Source of the DNA: Terfezia claveryi
Taxonomy: Eukaryota > Ascomycota > Pezizomycetes > Pezizales > Pezizaceae
Assembly: GCA_015179025.1 (NCBI GenBank)
Contig: WHUX01000016.1
Coordinates: 434,001 to 498,000 of the forward strand
Direction: 5' to 3'
DNA: 64,000 nt
Part shown: piece by piece, positions 1 through 10,775 of the stretch
How positions within the stretch are numbered: the stretch's first letter is position 1
Layout of the letters: every line of letters begins with the position of its first letter
The notes under the pieces: generated by a model
The model's database searches: none
What the model saw: only the letters and a program-made list of their open reading frames with translations
What the model was told of the DNA's origin: nothing
Position numbers and translations under genes: made by a program

Positions 1-1691
1 GGAACCACGACATGGAAAGCTGGAGATATTTGGGAAAACATATACTTCATATGTTGTTTCTTCTTTGGCACGCAAGCAACCCCGAAAGATCCACGTGAGC
101 AACAACTGTGTTGGCATATAAGCCTCATTCACCGTGGTTGGTTGCGGTTGACACGTCATGGAACCTGTCGCTAGTGATCTACCTAGCTTGTACCGTTGAC
201 AGCACATTGAAATTTTCAAATGGAATTACAACTTCCCAGGCAATCATCAGTAAAGATGTAGATATCAAAATATAGAACATAGCACGTATATAAAGGAATA
301 CAAGGACATTACGGAGTAAACGAACATTTAATTCCTTTGAGAGCTGCATCTTGGAGATAAGTACTCAATACTATACACGTCGATGCCTCATTAGAGATCT
401 AGATACTGGTAACATATGCATATACATGTAGCAAAAGCTATTAAAATCTCCACATATTCTCGTAGAATCATCAATAAGCAGGATAATTCCCGGGGTTGCC
501 GTACCATGCGCTTTTCATTGAGCTGAGAATCAACGTAGATGGTATAGATACCTAACTGAAGCTAGTCTATCGTGGAGTGGTAGGTAACAGAGTAGGGTGC
601 AACACACAGGGAGTTACTAAAAAGACAAAAGATCCATATCAATAAAGTATTCTTCCAAACTCAATGCTTAGGTTGCAGGAATGAGAATCTGGCTCAAAAC
701 TTGGATATTTTTGAAGGGTTTGTTTCCGTGGGCTTTTGCACAAACAAGTGGAAGGTTCTCAACCGATTGCTAACCCTGTTACTTAGCTAGCGATTTGAGG
801 GGAGAGCCTGGTACCATTAGCTAACGTTTTGATTCCCATTCTGGATCTCCAAAAAGATATCTCAAGTTCGTGATTACCGGTCTGAGCCCGTTAATTAGCG
901 ACCTGAGACTTGTTTGACCAGTTTTCGACCCTATCTGCTTGTCCTACCCCGAGGTCTTTCAAAATTTTCAAAATATTAGCCTACCTAGACTCTCCTTGAG
1001 TGGAGGGGTGTGTAAACCAGACTATGCTTGTAATTGATGAAGATGGCCAAAGACAGACGATAGGGCATTGTGGGAATAGCTGACACTTCATAGCAGTTCT
1101 GAAGACCCTCAGAATCAAAATCAATCAGCAACACGGATCATTTGCCTAGGTCTTTGTGGGGCCTTCCCCCTTGACCTTTGAGGAGCCCCATGTTGGCTAT
1201 GCGCTACCCTCAGTCGCTTTGTACCTGCCTCTATGCTTGCTTTGCACTTTGTCACCGTGCAATCTATGCGTCAACTGTTTCGGCCTCATCACTGGTAACC
1301 ACTAAACCATGCTCTCGTGATCTAGGCACTGAGTTTTAAGGGTATCTTTATTGATAAAGACTGTTTTAATTCCCTTTCTATTGTACCCAAATCTTCCACT
1401 TCAGCTCATTTTATGATTTTTGATTTTTATTTGGCGTCCACTTCTGTGCTGTCTTGCGCACGGTGCGGCACTCTTCTTCTCATTGATGATATGAACGACC
1501 GCTAATTATAACTACGGAGGATGCTAGTTTGGTCCGGTTCACAGATATCAGATGTTAAATAAACTCCCTGCGAAAGATACTGACGAAGAGTGAAAAAATA
1601 CAAAACGGTTCACCGCGCACTCCAGTCGTAGAGGAGTACGCGGCTAGTCCGCCCGGGAAGGAATAAGTTTCCCGGATATATATATTTCCCA
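1..1691. other. AT-rich stretch, no gene seen
   Basis: No reading frame with recognisable protein similarity, tRNA or repeat structure was found here. Reading frames are short and interrupted on both strands. Confidence 0.5.
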
Positions 1692-1773
1692 GCCGACTCT
1701 GGGAGTCGAACTGGGAGCTCCCTAACGGGATTGTGTTACGGTCCCCACCTAACCCGCAACCAAACCAGTCGGC
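1692..1773 (-). pseudogene. tRNA-like relic or tRNA-derived SINE head
   Basis: Read on the minus strand, the ends GCCGACT and AGTCGGC pair over all seven bases like an acceptor stem. Near the 3' end is GTTCGACTCC, close to the pol III B box, and near the 5' end is TGGTTTGGTTGCGG, a poor A box. The T stem does not pair properly and the middle contains the palindrome GGGAGCTCCC, so it is not a functional tRNA. It could be a decayed tRNA gene or the head of a SINE; no second copy is visible in the window. Confidence 0.35.
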
Positions 1774-2109
1774 CACGGATGAGGTGGGGATGACCAAGTG
1801 AATGCAACTTAAAAATATAAAGACGCGGCCTGTATAGATTCCCACGATAAGTGATAAACGTGAAGAATACAATTGGGCAAGTACTAACGGAACGTGCTAC
1901 TCCTTTTCATAAACTGAGTTACCCACCCCAAAAAAGAACAATGATAATAAGAACAATAACAACCAGAACAACACAAAGCCGTCAGCGTGGCGGCCATTGG
2001 CCAGCCTTTGATTACCAGGGCCACCCACCGGCCTTAGTATGGCGGACCTGTTACACAGATGGGGCAAGGCAGGCCATTGTGCCACAGCCTTCTATGCGGA
2101 GTCTCATAC

Positions 2110-2883
2110 TTAGGGGAGGAGTCAACTTCGAAGGCACTGAAGACACGCCATGGTCCTTGCCCTCAGGACTCGCAATCCTCTCCGACTCCTCTTCTGCCAC
2201 CTCGTTGACTATTAACATCGCCCATGGACTTCGACCCGGTAGGAGCAGCTTAGAGCTATCGTAGCCTCCTCCTCCTCGAGCGGGATACCAACAAGTACGA
2301 CACTTCCATCACATGGGTTCGGTCTCACATTGACATCAAAGGTAACGAGGAGGCCGACAAGCCCACAGCCTTCAGCTCTGCCCTGGAGCAAGTTTCCCTG
2401 ACCTCCTCGATAGTAACTGAAGGAGGCATCAAGCAAGCCTCGAAAGCGTATAGGAGCAAGGCACGCACAACAAAGGGGTTTGGAGTCAGGAGATCGGAAT
2501 TGAACCGACATGCACTTTCAGCATATACATGGCTAAGAACGAACAAAGGGCCCCAAAAACACTGGCTTCATCGAATCGGCAAATTCGATACCAGTGCCTG
2601 CTAGTGCGGGCACCATACACAGGATGGTCAACACATCACCTTTGACTGTCCAGTCTTCAGCGACCAGAGGGTTGCTCTAGGCAGTATCAAGGATTGGGAA
2701 GATCTCGACCATTCCATATGGATCCAGGAAGAAGACGGGAATCAATGGGATGCGGTAGAGGCTTTCTCCGGTTTTCTGAAGAGAGGGGCTCTGATGGGAG
2801 CATACGACAACCTTTCCTCTGGCAAACAGGCCCTTGAGTTTCAATTTCGTTGTTATTTCACACGTTACGTTGGTTTGGTCTAG
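2110..2883 (+). mobile_element. Decayed LINE fragment (ribonuclease H and C-terminal zinc region)
   Basis: Conceptual translation gives a non-LTR retrotransposon ribonuclease H region in broken frames. First comes DSSSATSLTINIAHG (frame of 2130-2264), then after a +1 shift TWVRSHIDIKGNEEAD, SELNRHALSAYTWLRTNKGP and a CxCGHHTQDGxHITFDCP zinc-binding stretch. The order matches the end of ORF2 in fungal LINEs that carry a ribonuclease H. An in-frame stop replaces a residue near 2604. The endonuclease and reverse transcriptase are absent, so this is a dead fragment. It differs in sequence from the LINE fragments at 14.3-19 kb and 45-48.5 kb. Confidence 0.7.
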
Positions 2884-3377
2884 GTGTGGGCTTCAGTCAG
2901 GCCCCTCAGAGTTATCTGGCATTAGCCGGTTAATGATAGCATGGGGGCTCTGCGCCATTTGAGTTTATCCACACTCACCGTTATGTTTGTTCGGCCAATA
3001 ATGCCTTGAGTTCTCACCTATCTTGCTCTTGAGCTTATATTGTTAGATCTTATGTCAGCTTATGGAGGCGAATTTTACGAATTATAACTTTTACAAGTAG
3101 TACTATAATTTAGTACTTGCAGTACAGTTCTTGAATCGTGTACAATATATAGTCCCAGAATGGTTGAAACCATCGTAAATATGGTCTGTTTACACTCCTC
3201 TGGCGAAGTTTTTTTTTTTTTTTTTCCCCTGAAGTCTATACGTCTGTGGAGCCTAAGGCTATGAGAGACGGCTCTGGCGAGGGGTAGTACTAAGGTAAAC
3301 ATTTGCTATGAGAATCTTATATATGAGGAAAAGCATTTGCTAGCACAATTGCATAACCAGCTGCTTACGTGGAACGT

Positions 3378-3423
3378 ACATGCAGGTAGTTCTGGTTGGC
3401 ACAACCGCCGCCTAACATGCAGG
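3378..3423 (+). repeat. Ultra-short insertion (28 bp) with 9-bp target duplication
   Basis: A variant of the 15-mer with one added T, TAGTTCTGGTTGGCAC, starts at 3387 and is followed by AACCGCCGCCTA. The 28-bp insert is bounded by perfect direct repeats ACATGCAGG at 3378-3386 and 3415-3423. See the finding on ultra-short insertions. Confidence 0.7.
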
Positions 3424-3836
3424 GGCCCGGGAGGTTGGGAATTTTAGGAGGCAGTGAGATAAGCTATGATAATAAGCTTGACGTCAGGCACCCTGAATAA
3501 TGGTTACAAGGGCTAATGCACCACCAATGGTGATTCGCCCCAATCGCAAGGTACAGCAGTAGCCGGCTGCCGGAGAACCCTTAGAAGAACCGAAATCCGG
3601 GAACAGCAGCAAATATATAAGTAACTCCTGGTGGGCATGATGTAACATGAGATAACCCCTGATGTAACTGGTTAGTGCTGGTATGGTTCTAGTGTTTGTG
3701 CCCAACTTTATAGCATCCAAGGAATATTTTAGGATTTCTTGCTGGGGGAATTTCGTAGACCATATATCCAGTCAAAGCTGCTCGAACATCTCCATAGTGT
3801 CATCGAAATTTCTATTTTATCCGTATCCTATTCGCG

Positions 3837-3876
3837 ACATAGTAATTCTACCTCATACATAGTAATTCTACCTCAT
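3837..3876 (+). repeat. Perfect 20-bp tandem duplication abutting a start codon
   Basis: The unit acatagtaattctacctcat occurs twice back to back (3837-3856, 3857-3876). The last two bases of the second copy are the A and T of the start codon at 3875. The first copy is followed by A, so it creates no second ATG. It lies in the presumed 5' UTR of the downstream gene. Confidence 0.9.
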
Positions 3877-4762
3877 GTCATCTGCGGAGGATAACCAAAA
3901 TTCTACGGCGGAGCCGCCGAATGAGGAACAAGAGAACAACGCACCTTCAGATCAAACAGAGCAAACTACAGAGGAAAATGTACGGGAGCAGTCGGCACCA
4001 GAGAGTCCTAGTGCTGAGGAGCAGCCACAGGAGGAGCGAACAGAAGGAGAGAGGGTGGAGGAACAAGCAGGTAGCAGCGAGGGGTCCAAAGGGAGAGAAG
4101 AGAGGGAGGCCAACGTAGAAACGAAAAAAAAAGTTGAAGGGGAAAGAAAGGGGGAAAGAAAGGAGGAAAGGAAGCCTAAGTCGGATACCAAGCCTCGGCC
4201 TGGGGGCAGCAAAGATAAAAAGAACAAAATTGAAGACCGCCCTGGTACACCCAAGGTGGAGGATGTCCCGGAGCTTGGACAAGACACTTATTCTGATGCT
4301 GCAAGCTACTCTCCGGGCCCTCGGTCGCCCCGAGGTGGCAGCCCATCTCCAGCTCCTCAAATGGAGCCCGCTCGGGAAAGGCGCAACCGGAAGCGCCGAC
4401 AAAAGAGAGTACGCACCTATCCTAGTGAAGATGAGGAGGCAGAAGGGCCCCAACAGTTTTCTATGGAAGGAGCCCTGCCGGAGGGAAGGCACCAGATGTC
4501 AATTACCAAAGACGTTCCCCAGCAATTTGCCCAACGACCTCGTCCTCAACAACAGCAACCTGTACAGCCTACACCTCTTGCGCAACCGCAGCAGCAGCAA
4601 GAGAAGAAAAAGGACCCAATGAGGTTGAGATTGGATCTAAATCTTGACATAGAGGTTACACTGAAAGCGAGAATTCACGGTGATTTAGAACTTTCCCTAT
4701 TGTGAGTGGCGCCCCTCCATTGCGAATATCCCGGGCTAACTTATTCAACCAGAGAAGGGTAA
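3875..4762 (+). CDS. LDLNLD-motif protein 1 (Glu/Lys-rich, unknown function)
   Basis: Exons 3875-4701 and 4753-4762 give 278 residues. The first 130 residues or so are low-complexity (Glu, Lys, Ser, Gln) with no cysteine. A basic stretch (RERRNRKRRQKRVR) follows, then a Gln-rich linker, then the motif LRLDLNLDIEV plus LKARIHGDL, with alternating hydrophobic and polar residues. The ORF seems to stop just after the motif, but the stop overlaps a GTGAGT donor. A GCTAAC branch site and CAG acceptor define a 51-nt phase-2 intron, after which two residues and TAA follow. The same arrangement occurs in the paralogs at 6759 and 8630. Function is unknown: low-complexity body with a conserved beta-like tail. 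An alternative acceptor 2 nt downstream would add about 82 residues instead. Confidence 0.7.
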
Positions 4763-4998
4763 ATGGAGTTCCCAAGCGTCGAGATATCAGTGTTGATCTT
4801 CATCTCGATTGTTCAATATCTGGTCATGACGAGGCGTACAATGACCTTGGACTAGGGGAGGATGCACCTGCAATGAAACCCGTAATACGGCAGCGGCTGG
4901 AAAAAACAATTCCTGTAAAACTACCTTGTCGTGTGGCATTTAAGGATGTGGAGTTCACAAAGTGGGAGGATCTTGACTTTGAGGTAACGCCATTGTAG
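4755..4998 (+). other. Possible alternative 3' exon of LDLNLD protein 1
   Basis: If splicing uses the AG at 4753-4754 rather than 4751-4752, the frame opens for about 82 more codons to a TAG at 4996-4998. The encoded stretch includes RRDISVDLHLDCSIS, vaguely like the preceding motif, and FKDVEFTKWEDLDFEV. Composition is protein-like, but no family was recognised. It may be an alternative C-terminus, the remnant of another exon, or chance. Confidence 0.3.
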
Positions 4999-5379
4999 TA
5001 CTTGTTGATTCTCTATCTTGTTTACATAGTATTTCTCCTATTGTATCTATTATTACCGGAAGACTCGCTGCCGGGTTCGCATGTTTCCCAGTCTTAAGGG
5101 AGGGAAGGTCTTGGTTGTGCATATTGAGGCAATCTACAACATTTACTATCATAGAATTGATCCAGTCATTTCAATTACGACAGCTAAATGGTGAAATGAA
5201 TACCAGTGTGCATACAGATCCTCATGGTATACACTCCCTTTGATATCATGGTTCAATAAGATATGTAACTAACAATAAAACTATAAACTAAAGGACATAT
5301 ATAGTTGATTATGAAAGAGAATACAAATATGATGTTACAAACCTCCAAATTCTCTCAAACAGCATCGGGAGAGAGACAT

Positions 5380-6034
5380 CTAACCTATGGGAATCCTCAA
5401 CAACTCCACAGAAAAGTAATTCTTTTCTTCTAAGTCTAAATCATCATCTTCTTCTGCATCATGATACAACGCCCACTTGCCTGTTCCCTCTTGTTCCTCT
5501 ATAGCTACCCATCCTTCCTTGTCACTATTGATCATAATCTCCTCCTCATCATCAGAACTCCAAGTTCCATGCTCATTTTCACGAGAGTCAGAACCCGTCC
5601 CATATTTGAGTTCTTTGGTTTTTTATCAATATAAATCCAGTTTAACATTGGTGGGTCTTTGCTGATAGTAGAAACAAGCCCTGTTTCTTCTGATTTGGGG
5701 TAGGGCAGGAGGTAGCCAGAGAAGGCATGATAATCTTGTGTAGCCGGGGTTTTGACATACAGCTAGATTGAAACATGATGGTAGTTAGTTAGTTTGCAAT
5801 GGAGTACTTCCGGGGAGATCAGGGAGATTGATTTGCCTTATTGTCATGGAGGACGATTTGTTTTTTGTTCAGTTCTTCGTTCTCCTCACATAATGCTACC
5901 ACAGTGAATCGAACTGGATCAGAATCATCCCCAGATGCCTGGCTGTCTTTGAATCTGAGTGCCTGCGTTACACCCACCGTGGTGGGAATAGAATTGACAA
6001 CCAAAAGTCCTATCATATCAAGAGGAACAAACAT
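5380..6034 (-). pseudogene. Conserved fungal unknown-family gene, frame broken by an A-run
   Basis: Exon 1 (6034 down to 5837) encodes 66 residues from MFVPLDMIGLL to IVLHDNK. After a 74-nt intron with a GC rather than GT donor (AAG|GCAAAT, branch CTAACTAAC, acceptor TCTAG), exon 2 (5762 down to 5380) gives LYVKTPATQDYHAFSGYLLP, DPPMLNWIYIDKK, then after a one-base shift TKELKYGTG and EGWVAIEEQEGTGKWALYHD. I recall this order, a short hydrophobic start then PPMLNWIYVD, KYG, EGW...VEE and WALYFD, from a widespread fungal protein family of unknown function. The shift is at a run of six A on the minus strand (T at 5619-5624); seven would restore the frame. Either a young pseudogene or an assembly indel. 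Confidence 0.65.
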
Positions 6035-6122
6035 TCTAGTCGTTATATCAAGAAGACTGCTCCAGTAGTAGCAGCTGGAGAGGAATAAACGTTGAGGTCT
6101 CCTTCGAAATCTTTTCGTGAAT

Positions 6123-6160
6123 CTTGCTCGAGAACTAGACTTGCTCGAGAACTAGACTTG
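6123..6160 (+). repeat. 17-bp tandem duplication
   Basis: The unit cttgctcgagaactaga is present at 6123-6139 and 6140-6156, followed by a partial third copy (cttg). No function is evident. Confidence 0.85.
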
Positions 6161-6758
6161 GAAGTGACATCAGCGTATCAGTCGTTGCTGTAATGGGTTC
6201 GACTCACCCAAAATTGAGTAAGGCCTGCCTACCAGCTAACAGAATTTTATAGTAGTCATCGAAGTGTTAAAAATCAATGAAACAAACAGCTTGCTCGGTT
6301 GCATTCTAAGTTGCACATTGGCTCTTGCGTCACGACCCGGCAGGTGCAAGGGCCTTTAGCCTAGCATGAGTCTGACCTGGAAGAGCTAACTATGATTTTC
6401 AGGTTCGCGGTGGGATACGTAAGGAGATTCCGGATCTGCTCTACAGGTTTTTGCTTGTTAGCTCTCAAAGCTGGTGCACCAACATGACGTCTGGGCAATT
6501 GTCAAGAGCATCCACACTTGCCGTTTGCCATCCAAGTTTGAATTGGGAAAAGCCCGGTTTTCCGTAGATTTTGGACATTCCTATTTGATTGTCGATAGGG
6601 CCAAAACCTCCAGACTCTTTTCCTTACAATATTCCTACTTGTGATCATCCATATACTGCCGTCATTGCACACCCGCATCTCAATCCAGTATCAGTTAAAA
6701 CAAATTATTTTCCCTATATTTCAACCCGTACTCTTAAGGGTCCAAAGATACCAACATA
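6161..6758. other. Intergenic, upstream of LDLNLD gene 2
   Basis: No gene seen. The last 100 bases before 6759 are pyrimidine- and AT-rich, as in many fungal promoters and leaders; no defined element can be named. Confidence 0.4.
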
Positions 6759-7201
6759 ATGAGTACCGCAGGATCAGAGAAGCGATACGACTCCCAACGC
6801 GACGTTGACACTGTCTCCGATACCGACAGTGAAGCTTCTCCACGACGAGATCGCCGACGGCAAACCAGACCAGCCCAAAGGCCACTGCCGTATGCCAGAA
6901 TGGCACAACCGCAGCAAGGGACCCTCCAGCCCATCCAGCAACCTCTACAGCAAGCCCAGAACCAAGTAGGAAATTTGGCGGATAACCAAGCTCAAGCTCA
7001 GGGAGGCAAGAATAGGGATGGAAAGGATACGTTGCGACTGAGATTAGATCTCAACCTGGACATTGAAGTCGAGCTAAAAGCAAGGATACATGGCGACTTG
7101 ACGTTGGCGTTATTGTACGTACTCATCCCCTATTATACTCCTCGTAATGCATTTCCTCTTCATGAACTGGTCACCTAATCTGGTGGCGTCATAGCAACTG
7201 A
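6759..7201 (+). CDS. LDLNLD-motif protein 2 (unknown function)
   Basis: Exons 6759-7114 and 7195-7201 give 120 residues. The N-terminus is Ser/Asp-rich and basic (SEASPRRDRRRQTRPAQR) and the middle is Gln/Asn-rich (QQPLQQAQNQVGNLADNQAQ). The C-terminus carries LRLDLNLDIEV, then ELKARIHGDLTLAL. The open frame runs on to 7178, but a GTACGT donor lies exactly where the paralogs have theirs. The acceptor at CATAG (7191-7194) yields Phe-Asn-stop after the last complete motif codon, matching the Leu-Asn-stop of the paralog at 8044. This supports the 80-nt phase-2 intron. The start at 6759 has a good context and an N-terminus like that of paralog 3. Function unknown. Confidence 0.75.
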
Positions 7202-8043
7202 AAGCCCTTCTAACGACACGTATTGGTAGGTCCTAATTGAGAAATTCAAAGGCGTCGAAGAAACGTGAGCATTATGCTTGCATGTCAGGGCATCTCGGTT
7301 GTTAATGTTGTTATAACGAAATGAGGGTATTTGGGTCGTTTTTCACAATGAGAGTATTTTCCGTGTTTACACTATTTTCTTTTTTTTGTTTTTTGTCTTC
7401 AGTTTCCTGATTTGTATTATGTACACAGGATATCTACTCTATGTATTCAAGATTGCCCTTTCCTATGCCTTTTCCAAAAAAACTTTCATGGCAATGGACT
7501 ACAAAAATCTCCACTTCCAAAATAGGTAGTTCTGAATCCAGGTTACTACCATAATCAAACACAGCTGCACTTGGAATTCTTAACATCCGATGGTCAAAAA
7601 GATGAGATCCCCAAGTCTCGACAGCGCAATATGATCGGACTTAATTTTTTCGGCCTTGCTTTAACGTGGGCCTGAAACCGTAAAATTTGTTTTGACGCTA
7701 GACTCTTAAGAGGACCCAAAACAAAATGATCTGATATCGGCAGTCGTCCTTGGGCTCTGACTACTATGGAAATGCTGGGAAAAGACCAGGCTTTGATATG
7801 TGACCAATATTGTATGAGGAAACGTTACATGGCGATAACAAAAAAGGAGATGCAAATGAAGCACAAACCCAGTATTGTGCATTCCAATTTAAACCTTATC
7901 ACATTCCACATACCGCTCCAGCAAACGGTCGTGAGCTGCCATAACAAAGACGAATTGAATTACAAGAATCATATGTAAACAACCGAACAAAATATCCAAA
8001 TTTTTTAGTCCTCGGGAACATGGTTGTCGAAGACGCTCAAGAT
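7202..8043. other. Intergenic between converging LDLNLD genes 2 and 3
   Basis: No gene seen; a short open frame at 7766-7978 has no protein-like features. The stretch includes T-rich runs near 7380 and probably holds the two 3' UTRs. Confidence 0.45.
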
Positions 8044-8630
8044 CTAGTTTCTAATTTCATGCGCTTAGTATGAATCGGAGCCACAGACGATGCAATCTTG
8101 GTATGGTATTCTAGGGGTATTTGGATCCATAATTCTTTTATAGAGGTACGGTAATGGAACAGGGTATAGACAAAGAGGAAAGCAATGATTTGTGAGACTT
8201 ACAATAATGCGAGCGTAAGATCACCATGGATCCTCGCCTTCAGCGTAACCTCAATGTCCAAATTCAAATCTAACCTCAAGCTCAATGCGTCCTTATTTTT
8301 GCTCTTTGCGCCGGTCGCCGAACTAGCTGTGTTACCCAAGGCACCTGCAACTCCTCCAGCTGCGTTCCCAACACCGCCTACTGCATTTCCCACAGTATTC
8401 TGTGCGAGGTCACCAACTTGGTTTGCTGTGCCCAGGGCCTGGTTTGCGACATTGCTCACTGGATCAAGAGCTCCACCTCCGAGCGGGTTTTGAATGGGAT
8501 TTTGTCGACTTCGGTTTCGGTTGCGAGAGCGGCGAGATCTTGACTCTCGCCGGGGGGCTAGCTCAGCCTCAGATTCGCTGTGGTCGCTGGTAGCAGATGC
8601 AGAATAGTCATTCTTTGCCGAATGCGACAT
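8044..8630 (-). CDS. LDLNLD-motif protein 3 (unknown function)
   Basis: Exon 1 runs from 8630 down to 8203 and exon 2 from 8050 down to 8044, giving 144 residues. The start at 8630 was chosen over an upstream in-frame ATG because the resulting N-terminus (MSHSAKNDYSASATSDHSES) resembles that of paralog 2. Order: Ser-rich acidic start, Arg-rich patch (RRESRSRRSRNRNRSR), a Gly/Ala/Asn-rich repeat-like middle (NTVGNAVGGVGNAAGGVAG), then LRLDLNLDIEV and LKARIHGDLTLALL. The apparent stop TAA is part of a GTAAGT donor. TACTAAG and TTAG define a 152-nt phase-2 intron, and the last exon adds Leu completion, Asn and TAG. Convergent with paralog 2. Function unknown. Confidence 0.78.
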
Positions 8631-9175
8631 TGAGATGAGTATAAAGTGCGTAAATGGAACGGATAACTTTGATGAGGGATCAGGCACGAGCAATTTTTGA
8701 GGTAGGCTCCAAGTACTGAACGAAAATATATGGCTCGTCAAAAAGTGGCGAAGCCGGACATATAATGGTGGACCAACTGATATCATGTTGGGAAGAAATT
8801 CTGCCAAGCCCCAAAATGTCCGTCCAGCTCTAATCGATTGTCGTCCGTTTCCCTGATGTTTGCTGTGTGGCAAAAGCCTACCTGACGTCGTTTCCGGGAA
8901 TGAAAGCGTACCTTGGATGACGCGCCCACAGGTACGCTAGTTGGAAGTAACTGAATTCGAATTGAGATGATGTCAGATATGTAACTGAAGCAAGACTGCT
9001 TCCGGAGCATGTTGATACCTGCTCTAAGTAGATTTAGGGATCAATCCATTAAACGTTCTAGTTTCATAAGAGAAGCATATGCTGGCCACATTTGCTTCCC
9101 ATTGCCATATCAAGTCCAATCGAAGAAATCTACAGTTATCCGAAAAAAGCAGTATCGCGAGACTCAAACGTGACA
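8631..9175. promoter_or_regulatory. Shared divergent promoter region
   Basis: The 545 bases separate the start of LDLNLD gene 3 (minus) from the DPH7-like gene (plus), so both promoters must lie here. No TATA box or defined operator could be assigned. Confidence 0.4.
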
Positions 9176-10775
9176 ATGCCAGCCAAAGAACCCCGATTCA
9201 ATCTTCCAAAGTTGGAGATGTCTCCACCTAGCATGAATCCATGGTCAATTGAAGGGGTCACACCCTTGCGCATGTCGCCGCCGGCCATGGCATTACCAGA
9301 CTTTCAGCCCCCGGATTTCAAATTGCCGAGCCTCTCCGCATCGAAATACTTTCCACCACCGGGTCTATACGACGAGTGGTTGCCATTACCACCTTCTTTG
9401 ATGACCTGGGGAGTAGCGGATCCTACACTATTGGTGGTTGGGACATATGCATCGGATGGTGGAAATGGGAATGGAGAGAATCTGAAGGCTGCGGTGTTAT
9501 TCTATCGGGTCCCAAACACGGAAGGGGAGGTTAGAGGAGATGCAGCGTTCGCACCAGACCCCACAAGAAGAAAATTTGTCCCCAAAGAGGTGTATGTAAT
9601 ATTCATGCTTCTTCCTACATAGAACCGGGAAAATATGCTAATAAGCCATGATCAGGAAATTGATTAAATCAATTGAGAGCCCTTTTGCAATATTTGACCT
9701 CTCATTCTCGCCCCATGACCCTCAACTTATGGTAGCAGTCACAGCATCCGGTTCACTTTTTTTCTTCAAAGTACCGCCTTACACGGACTCCATCAAGCGT
9801 ATCTCAATACAAAACCCTTTCCCTGAACCTGAGGCCATTCTTTCTGTAGCATTTTCAACTACAGATCCGTCAATCGTTGCCTGTTCACTCCAGAGCGGTG
9901 TAATTGCGATAATTGGGTACTCAAAAAGCCCGCGTGGGGTCACATGTGAGGTCAAGCAGCGTTTCCAAGCCCACCAAGGTGCTGCCCGGGCTGTGAAGTT
10001 CGGAGTAAAAAACGGCCAGCGGCTCTATAGTGGTGGTGATGATTGTGTCCTTCGTGCTTGGTCTCTCAGCACACACTACTCCAGGTCATCTTTGGCGTGG
10101 CAAGAAGAAAACTCACATGAGGATCTTATCACCATCATCCAGACTTGGCCGTATTACAGAGGAGGTGATAAAGACCACAAGCGAAAGCTTCTCCTGACTG
10201 GATCACTCGATGGAAAGATGCGTGTATTCGATCTATCAGAACGTCAAAGGCCTCCACCATTGATCCAGGAACTAGAATTATGCAAGGAGGGAATCTCTCG
10301 ACTTGAACCGCTACCCGGATTCCCAGTATTCGAGGAATGCGAGAACTTGAAGGACGGCGTTTTTGTTCCAGATGATTATGGTTGGAATATTCGGTTAGAT
10401 GAAAATCATTCAGGGGTTGTTGCATCATGCCTAGATGGGCAGTCTCGGGTAGTTCTCCAACGGCAGAAATTCTCTTCGATATTTATCACGCTGAAAGATC
10501 CTGATGTCCCTGCTGAGGAAATGTCCCAGAAGATGCGGTCAGAAACTGGCGTAGAGAAGGATTGGTATTTTAGGGAGAAGGAATTTGAGTGGTATAACGT
10601 CGCCGAATTTAGAGAACATGAAGGGAAAGTTACAGCAGGGTGCGGTGTGGCATTGATTGATCTGGATTCTCTCTATAAAGTGGATGGGAGGCAGCAAAAG
10701 AGACGAGGATGGAGGATAGCCAGTGCGAGCTATGAAGACAGAAAGATGTGCATGTATCAAGTCTATGTTGACTAG
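9176..10775 (+). CDS. WD40 protein, probable diphthine methylesterase (DPH7/RRT2-like)
   Basis: Exons 9176-9591 and 9656-10775 (GTATGT donor, CTAAT branch, phase 2) give 511 residues. Several WD-type blades are visible: DLSFSPHDPQLMVAVTASG (about residue 150), LYSGGDDCVLRAWSLS (about 262) and LLTGSLDGKMRVFDLSER (about 317), ending WRIASASYEDRKMCMYQ. The SGGDD-x-W blade and the late acidic region fit DPH7, which removes the methyl ester from diphthine during diphthamide formation on elongation factor 2 in the cytosol. The N-terminal 100 residues are Pro-rich and unlike the core. The length is near but above the usual 390-460. The ATG at 9176 is the first good in-frame start. Assignment rests on motif order, so another WD40 role is possible. 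Confidence 0.6.

Noticed and set aside
4000..4490. Long minus-strand frame opposite LDLNLD gene 1
   Set aside because: It is the shadow of a Glu/Lys-rich coding strand, reading as Leu/Phe/Ser-rich sequence without features.
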